The translations under genes were made by a program, and so were the position numbers. The notes under the pieces are model-generated. The model saw only the letters and a program-made list of their open reading frames with translations. It had not been told where the DNA came from and did no database searches. Shown here one piece after another: positions 58,357 to 64,000 of a stretch of 64,000 nt of DNA (its first letter is position 1; the number at the start of each line of letters is the position of its first letter). The DNA is from Lactuca virosa (taxonomy: Eukaryota > Streptophyta > Magnoliopsida > Asterales > Asteraceae). The stretch is taken from NCBI GenBank assembly GCA_928212115.1, contig CAKMRJ010005745.1, forward strand, positions 102,031,415 through 102,095,414, written 5' to 3'.

Positions 58357-60229
58357 ATGTCTTCCAAAACCAATGTGTCTGGCTCAAACCCTACTGGCTC
58401 CTTCTCTCTCATGAACCTTTGTGGGAGAGTCATCTTTGATGGATCCAATTTTATGGATTGGATCAGAAACATCAGGATGGTCACTCGCTATGAGGACAAA
58501 GAATATGTCCTTGAGAAGGAGCTGAAGGAGATTGATGAGTCAACTGCTACCCCAGAGGAGATTGCTGCATTTCAGGCACATGAAAGGGATGCTACCAAAG
58601 TAGCATGTATCATGACTGCCACAATGACATCTGACCTCCAAAAAGTCCTATGAGGACTATTACCCTTTTCAGATGCACATGGATTTGATGGAGCGATACC
58701 ATCAAAGTGCTCGTCAATAGAGGTATGAAATAATCTCCTCCATGATAACCACCCAAATGAAGGACAATGAGTCCCTCACGACCCACATGCAGAAAATGCA
58801 AAGATTTGTGGATCGCTTGAAGAAACTGAATGTTGACTTTCCTGAGGAGTTAGCAATAGATATCATTTTGCACTCCTTACCTTCATGTTATGATCAATTT
58901 AGAATGACATACCACATGAATAAGGAAGAAGTTACACTTAGTAAACTTCAAGGAATCTTAAAGACTGCAGAAAGTAGTCTTAAGGGTAAGTCGGGTGTTA
59001 CTACTCCTCCTACTCCTACTGCGGCTAATGTCTTGGCAATCGGGCAAGGCAAAGGTAAGAAGAGAAAGAACCCTTCTAAGGGTACCAAGGGTAAGACCCT
59101 TGAAGGCTACTCTTCAAGCAAAACCAAGAAAGGTTTTGTCACTCCTTCTGCTAACCCTAATGAGGCTGAATGCTTCTATTGCCATGAAAAGTTGCACTGG
59201 AAGCGAAACTGCCCTAAATACCAGCAAGATCTTAAGGATGGGAAAGTAAAACCCAACCATGCAGGTATATACACAATATTGTCTAATAACTCACCTCATT
59301 CTAAGTCTTGGGTCCTTGATACAGGTTGTGGAATTCACATATGTTCTGATCTGCAGGGACTAAGAAGAAGTGAGGATTTGGAGCATGGAAAGATAAACCT
59401 CATCATGGCGAATAGGAAAGTTTCACCTGTCACCAAGATTGGAGTTTATTCCTTGTTACTAGATAATGGGTTTACATTAGACTTGAATAAATGTTGTTAT
59501 TCGCCAGAAATGGCAAGAAATGTTATTTCCTTTCATGCACGTATAAACAAGGTTTCACCTTTTATTTTGATAATAAAAGTGGAGGTATTGATGCTTTCTA
59601 TAATAGTGTTCTTTATTTTAAAGCATTACCTTGTGATGGTGTGTATGAAACTGTATCTGTTGAAGATAACTTAGGAAATAATGTATTGTGTATTGATTCT
59701 TCCACTAGCTTAGATAAAGCATCCTTATGGCATTGTCGTCTTGGACATGTAAGCAAGAAACGCATAGGCCAACTCCAAAAGGATGGAGTCTTGGAATCAT
59801 TTGACCTAAAGTCGGATGATAGTTGTGAATCTTGTCTACTTGGAAAAATGACAAAGTCACCTTTTACTGGCACTTGTGCTAGGGGTGAAGGTGTGTTGGA
59901 TCTCATACACACAGATGTGTGTGGACCCTTCAGAACCGCCACTAGAGATGCTAATCGCTTTTATGTGACTTTTATTGATGATTTTAGTAGATATGGATAT
60001 GTCTACTTAATCAAACATAAGTCGGAAACCTTTGATAAATTCAAAGAGTTTAAGCAAGAAGTGGAAAATCAGTTGGACAGGAACATTAAGATGCTTTGAT
60101 CCGATCGAGGTGGTGAGTATCTTAGTACCGAGTTCCTTGACTATCTTAAGGAATGTGGGATAGTCTCATAACTGACACCTCCCAGAACACCACAGTTGAA
60201 TGGTGTAGCTGAAAAGGTGCAATCGAACC
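58357..60229 (+). pseudogene. Copia C2 gag, protease and integrase, broken
   Basis: Gag starts at ATG 58357 (GRVIFDGSNFMDWIRNIRMV). An extra A near 58640 shifts the frame, and a TAG near 58718 replaces a sense codon. The frame from 58742 carries HMQKMQRFVDRLKKL, the zinc knuckle CFYCHEKLHWKRNC and the protease motif VLDTGCGIHIC. A one-base loss near 59540 shifts to the integrase frame: the zinc-binding HCRLGHVS...CESC, then HTDVCGP and FIDDFSRYG of the catalytic core. TGA at about 60097 and TAA near 60170 break the rest, and an extra A near 60211 shifts again. In the family these make the particle, process it and insert the DNA. Confidence 0.88.
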
Positions 60230-62392
60230 TTGTTGGACATGGTTCGTTCCATGATGAGTCGAGTTTCGCTACCAATCTCATTTTGGGGGTATGCCTTAGA
60301 AACTGCCGTCCATATCCTTAATCTAGTCCCTACAAAGAAGGTTGCCAAAACACCTCACGAGATGTGGACTGGAAAAGTTCCAAATCTAGACCACATCAAG
60401 GTTTGGGGTTGTAAGGCTTTCGTGAGACGCGAGACTCATGACAAGCTTGAACCTCGAAGTGAGAGGTGTATTTTCATCGGCTACCCACAGAAATCCTTTG
60501 GTTACATCTTCTACAGACCCAGTAATAATGTGGTCTTTGTAGCAAGAAGAGGAGTCTTTCGAGAGAGAGAACTCATAAGCCAAGGAGACAGTGGGTGGAA
60601 AGTTGACCTTGAAGAAATTCAAGAGTCAAGCGGTGAAGGAACCTCAAACCCTAGCGCTCAACCTGAGGAGGAAACTCCTGTTGAGCCGACTGAAGAGTCC
60701 ATACCTCTGAGGCGTTCCACCAGAGTTAGGAATGCACCTGAACATTATTATGGTTTCCATATTACTGCAGAAGGTGATACCCTTATCAGTGATAATACAC
60801 TGATAAATCTGGAAGAGCCTAACAGCTACACGGAAGCCATGGCAGGCCCTGAGTCTGCTAAATGGAAAGAGGCTATGGATAGCGAGATACAATCCATGTA
60901 TGACAATCAAGTTTGGAACTTGGTTGACAATGTACCAGGTCGTAAGACAGTAGGGTGCAAATGGATCTTCAAGAAGAAGACCGACATGGATGGTAATGTA
61001 CACACTTATAAGGCACGACTGGTTGCAAAGGGTTATTCTCAAACTCCGGGAGTTGATTATGATGAGACCTTTGCACCAGTGGCCAAGATTAAGTCTATTA
61101 GGGTTCTGTTAGCCATTGCTGCATTTCATGATTATGAAATAAGGCAAATGGATGTCAAAACCGCTTTCCTTAATGGAAAGTTGGCTGAGGATGTTTACAT
61201 GGTTCAGCCAGAGGGTTTTGTAAGTACAGAATACCCTAATAGAGTGTGTAAGCTTGAAAAATCCATATATGGATTAAAACAAGCGCCTCGCAGATGGAAT
61301 CTTTGCTTCAATGAGAAAGTCAAAGAGTTTGGCTTTTCGAGATGTGAAGATGAATCATGTATATATGCCAAGGCTAGTGGGAGTATAGTTAGCTTTTTGG
61401 TACTGTATGTGGATGACATACTGCTCATAGGAAATGACATCCCAACCTTGCAGGAGGTGAAATCCTGGCTTGGGAAGTGCTTTGCTATGAAAGACCTAGG
61501 AGAAGCTGCCTATATCCTCGGGATAAAGATTTTGAGAAACAGGAGTAAAAGACTAATTGGACCTAGTCAGAGTACCTACTTGGACAAAGTGCTGAAGAGG
61601 TTCAGCATGGAAAATTCCAAGAAAGGAGATTTACCTATTCAGTGTAATGCCAGACTGAGTAAAACTCAGAGCCCGAGTACAGATGAAGAGATAGCTGAAA
61701 TGAATCGAGTCCCATATGCTTCCGCTGTAGGCTCGATCATGTATGCTATGACTTGTACTCGTCCTGATGTTGCTTTTGCTTTAAGCATGGTTAGCAGATA
61801 TCAGAGTAATCCTAGCAAGGCTCACTGGACTGCAGTAAAGAATATTCTCAAGTACCTGCGAAGGACTAAGGACTGGGTCCTTACCCTTGGTGGGAGTGAT
61901 GACTTGAAAGTAGCAGGGTATAGTGATGCTAGCTTTCAGACTGATAGGGATATTTTTCGCTCTCAGTCGGGCTGGGTCTTTACTCTAAATGGAGGGGCAA
62001 TTACTTGGAAAAGTTCCAAGCAAGATACAGTGGCTGATTCCACTTGTGAATCAGAGTATATAGCAGCAAGTGAAGCAGCAAAGGAGGCTATATGGCTAAG
62101 GAACTTCATCGGAGACCTTGGAGTTGTACCAGCTATTAAGGAGCCCATGGAAATTTTCTGTGATAGTGAAAGTGCAGTTGCCTTAGCAAAGGAACCAAGG
62201 GATCACGGGAGATCCAGGAACATCGACCGAAAATATCATTTCATCAGACATCGAATAGAAGAAGGAATCCTCGTGGCAAAGAGGGTATCATCAGATGAGA
62301 ACCCGGCAGATCCCCTCACGAAGGGACTGAGTAGGGTTAAGCATCTTCAGCATGCTAGGTGCATAGGGCTTAGAGATGATATTAGTTTTTAG
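60230..62392 (+). pseudogene. Copia C2 reverse transcriptase-RNase H, long intact frame
   Basis: A 720-codon frame that begins in the C-terminal part of integrase (VRSMM...HILNLVPTKKVAKTPHEMWTGK, WGCKAFV) and runs to the normal end. The RT has WIFKKKTDMDG, QMDVKTAFLNG and the catalytic YVDDILLIG. The RNase H has GYSDASFQTD, WKSSKQ, CDSESAVALA and a KYHFIRHRI end. No stop interrupts this part, in contrast to the upstream half, but it has no start of its own in the element since it depends on the polyprotein. The apparent start here is an artefact of the upstream frameshift. Confidence 0.9.
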
Positions 62393-63233
62393 AAGCTAGA
62401 TAATTTTGAAATATGTAAAATGTAATTGACATTTGATGATAAATAAAAGTTGTTATTTATGAGTAAAGTGTTGCTATCTCTTGTCAATCATTTACTAGTA
62501 TTTCTTTTTGCATGTTTTGACTTCTAGAATAATTATGTTATGGTATATATCATATTATTCAAATTCTCCACAGTCAATCATATGTTGGAAGTACATATGA
62601 ATCAAGACTATCATGGGTTGGTTTGTAGAGGTCCAAGATGTTGGACAAAGGGGGCTACAACACTCATGAGTGCTCATAAGTTCTGAGTATTGGATTCAAC
62701 CCACGCTCACTGGTATCACTTCATGTAATTTATCTCGAGTGATTGTGAGACGGTAATATCATATAAGTCTTCAAACCTAGACATATGATTTGTTACCTAT
62801 GAGTTGGTTATGCATTGATTGTACGAAAACGCATTGGTAACTCGATGTTATAAAACGTACCTTTGTGTGTAATTCAACAAGTAGTAGAGCAAACATATGA
62901 GTCGAAGTTTATCTGTTCCTTCTTGGATTAGAAGCGATAACTGGGCCCCTCGATGATTTTGTTTTGACCCATGTACCGGGCCCGGTCAGAACTAAATTGA
63001 TGTGTTCAATTAAGTTCTATGTCAAACAAATCGGAAATCGGGAAACAACTGCTAGACAATAGAAAGACATTGTTCCATGTGTTTGTCCGGCTGATATCTA
63101 GAACAGAGGATTATATGATCACTTATCTAAAATGGCACACCATCACTTCTCAGTTCCGAGAGACCATGAAAGAGCTACGATTGCTGATCGGTTCCTGAAG
63201 TCATACTTGCAACTATAGTTATTAGACTTATCC
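62393..63233 (+). other. 3' non-coding region of copia C2
   Basis: About 840 bp between pol and the polypurine tract. From about 62570 onward it matches the minus strand of 39800-39124 in element D, including GGGCCC and CCGGGCCCGGTCAGAAC blocks. No gene. Confidence 0.8.
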
Positions 63234-63244
63234 AAGTGGGAGAC
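63234..63244 (+). other. Polypurine tract of copia C2
   Basis: AAGTGGGAGAC directly before the 3' LTR. It is identical to the tract of element D. Confidence 0.85.
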
Positions 63245-64000
63245 TGTTGGATATAGTGTCTAAGTCCATAACTATATTTGGTATGTACTTGACCCGACCC
63301 GGCATGGTCCATTTGGGTTGCATGGCATCATGCACTTGGATAGACTAATGAGAGAAATAAGACACTTATGGTTTATTAATATATTATAAGTTCTAATATA
63401 TTAATAATAAGAATAATAATATTTAGTTAGTATTGATCAATAATTAATTTAGAATTAATTAATTGATCAAAAGAAGACTAATTAAATATATGGGTTGATT
63501 GTGTCAATCATCCATAACTTATATAGTGGGCCAAGGCTCCATGGATTATCAAGTTGGGTTAAATCCATAAGATGCTCCATGGGAGTTACATAACCCATGG
63601 GTCATGGAAATGAAAGGTCATGACAATTAGGGTTTACATGGTGTAACCCTAATTGTAACATACTATATAAGAGCTATTATTCACCATTTTCGACTACTAG
63701 AGTGAATAAAAGAGGGCTAGCCGAAAATCCAAGTGTTCTTATTCTCTTAGAGTTTATTCCAAGTGTACTTGGTGTTGTGTGAAGCATTGGAGGCATCACA
63801 CTTGAGGTGCTAGGCTCACAAGGTTTCAAGGAATCATAACAACAACAAGGTATGTATTTTAGCAAATCTTTATATTATAGAGTTCCCCCATGTATGCTAG
63901 ATAGGTTTATGAACCTTGGAAAAGTATTTTGCATGTATCTTAGACAAAACATAGATCCAAGTTTTCTAGGGTTGCATGTACACTTAGGAGTGTTAGAATT
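63245..64000 (+). repeat. 3' LTR of copia C2, cut by the window end
   Basis: Begins TGTTGGATATAG. The final ~15 bp of the LTR lie outside the window, so the far target duplication (ATAAC expected from 56044-56048) cannot be tested. Confidence 0.9.

Larger units (their letters stand above)
56049..64000 (+). mobile_element. Copia element C2, nearly complete, coding region decayed
   Basis: 5' LTR, primer site, leader, gag-protease-integrase-RT-RNase H, polypurine tract and most of the 3' LTR, all on the plus strand. The window ends inside the 3' LTR. The LTRs are very similar, differing by a few small indels, e.g. a second GGATGCTCCAT unit present only in the 5' LTR near 56388. At least six lesions break the polyprotein. 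Confidence 0.9.

Overview
This looks like nuclear DNA of a dicot plant. I infer Asteraceae, perhaps lettuce-like, from the style of the repeats, but no marker in the window proves the family. One intact host gene, an eight-exon lipoxygenase, sits between thick blocks of LTR retrotransposons. I see no tRNA, rRNA, CRISPR array or prokaryotic feature. Layout: (1) 1-10943 is a Ty3/gypsy chromovirus on the minus strand with a 2.7-kb 5' LTR, a broken gag-pol and a partial 3' LTR. A Ty1/copia element is inserted in its 3' LTR (1-1626), and a copia solo LTR with a perfect 5-bp target duplication sits in its pol (4175-4911). (2) 10944-15060 holds decayed gypsy LTR ends and a diverged ~47-bp minisatellite split by another solo LTR. 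(3) 15065-27444 is the promoter and gene of a plastid-type 13-lipoxygenase of 897 codons. Its first two introns are swollen by MITE-like and Mutator-like insertions and by microsatellites. (4) 28685-64000 is a nested stack. Gypsy element A (28685-38000, plus) carries a solo gypsy LTR that itself carries a hAT element. A is interrupted by copia C1 (from 38001). C1 has a complete gag-only copia (D, 38367-46082) in its 5' LTR and gypsy B (from 49058) in its gag-pol. B is interrupted in its 5' LTR by copia C2 (from 56049), whose 3' LTR runs off the window. How the parts relate: the lipoxygenase is read as a functional enzyme of oxylipin (jasmonate and leaf-volatile) synthesis. All large retroelement reading frames are broken, except the short gag of element D. 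D shares LTR, primer-binding site, leader, 3' non-coding region and polypurine tract with C1 and C2 but carries no pol, so it looks like a non-autonomous partner that needed polymerase and integrase in trans. The most unusual signals are this gag-only element with nearly identical LTRs, a 68-bp intron-like segment between gag and protease of gypsy A, a hAT element with GGTTCC-rich ends and three internal ~205-bp repeats, and several palindrome arrays in LTRs and leaders.
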